Below are positions 63,793-64,000 of a stretch of DNA of 64,000 bases, in pieces. The translations under genes and the position numbers were made by a program. The notes below the pieces were generated by a model, which saw only the letters and a program-made list of their open reading frames with translations, was not told where the DNA came from and ran no database searches. This DNA comes from Paenibacillus sp. PCH8 (lineage in GTDB: Bacteria; Bacillota; Bacilli; Paenibacillales; Paenibacillaceae): the NCBI RefSeq assembly GCF_002968835.1, contig NZ_PKQK01000002.1:806001-870000 (forward strand). The letters run 5' to 3'. Position 1 is the stretch's first letter. The number at the start of each line of letters is the position of its first letter.

Positions 63793-64000
63793 TTATGTTG
63801 CTTCCACTACTGTTTTTCCATCTGGAACCGGAACCCCAAAATTCGGCGTGCCATCTTCATTCCAATGAATGACTTGTGCCCGTGCGTGACGGTTCGGATC
63901 ATACAGGGGGTCACCCTCGATGTCTTTGTAATTACGCGCATGATAAATCAGAATATCCGTTTGCCCATCCGGTGAAACCGTAAAGCTATTATGACCCGGA
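63793..64000 (-). CDS. glycoside hydrolase family 43 protein, C-terminal end (partial)
   Basis: The last 68 codons of a gene that continues beyond the right edge. It reads PGHNSFTVSPDGQTDILIYH, then ARNYKDIEGDPLYDPNRHAR and AQVIHWNEDGTPNFGVPVPD. The GHNSF-ILIYHARNY pattern is typical of the end of GH43 alpha-L-arabinofuranosidases. Substrate cannot be told from the fragment. Confidence 0.85.
   Translation of the reverse strand, partial: PGHNSFTVSPDGQTDILIYHARNYKDIEGDPLYDPNRHARAQVIHWNEDGTPNFGVPVPDGKTVVEAT

Overview
The window looks like a chromosome segment of a Gram-positive, low-to-mid GC member of the Bacillales, most likely Paenibacillus. Reasons are the Bacillales-type ribosome binding sites, a CIRCE element, a proline T-box, a preQ1/queuosine locus, EcsC, AIM24 and DUF4127 family genes, PBSX-type tail genes, and several short dispersed intergenic repeats. 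The genus is inferred from gene content and style, not proven.

Layout. 1-7540 holds htpG behind a sigma-A promoter with a perfect CIRCE operator, and a peptide/nickel-type ABC transporter operon (binding protein plus two permeases, no ATPases). 8452-36044 is one long minus-strand block of phage tail genes, transcribed from high to low coordinates. It contains two complete, diverged contractile-tail modules in tandem. Module B (24550-36044) comes first: tail terminator-like protein, small protein, sheath, tube, frameshifting chaperone, tape measure, LysM protein, hub, two baseplate wedge proteins, baseplate J, XkdU-like protein, fibre. Module A (8452-24188) repeats that order and adds a larger fibre set, holin, GH25 lysozyme and a small lysin partner. 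No terminase, portal, capsid or integrase gene is present, so the block is best read as a headless tailocin locus that could build two different particles with one lysis cassette. Both chaperone genes end in an A AAA AAC slippery heptamer with a -1 extension.

36184-45316 carries an AT-rich lone gene, a DUF4127 gene, an unknown gene, two VOC proteins, an FMN reductase and a two-component system whose kinase has a 160-bp MITE just upstream of its RBS. 45588-47725 holds an ArpU-type regulator divergent from an XRE repressor and an ImmA/IrrE-type protease, a PBSX-like control set that may govern the tailocin. 47907-56972 holds a LysM 5'-nucleotidase, proS with its T-box, a DnaQ-like exonuclease, a WYL regulator and small envelope or unknown genes. 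57076-59986 is the queuosine precursor operon queC-queD-queE-queF behind a preQ1-I-like aptamer that appears to be split by an 84-nt structured insertion. 60127-64000 holds a small membrane protein, a fosmidomycin-resistance-type MFS pump, a prolyl-tRNA editing protein, an EcsC protein and the 3' end of a GH43 enzyme.

Caution on the sequence itself: four genes (dppB-like, module B baseplate J, proS, ecsC) carry five single-base losses, mostly in G/C runs. Since proS is essential, these look like sequencing or assembly errors rather than pseudogenes, and the coordinates below assume the restored frames.
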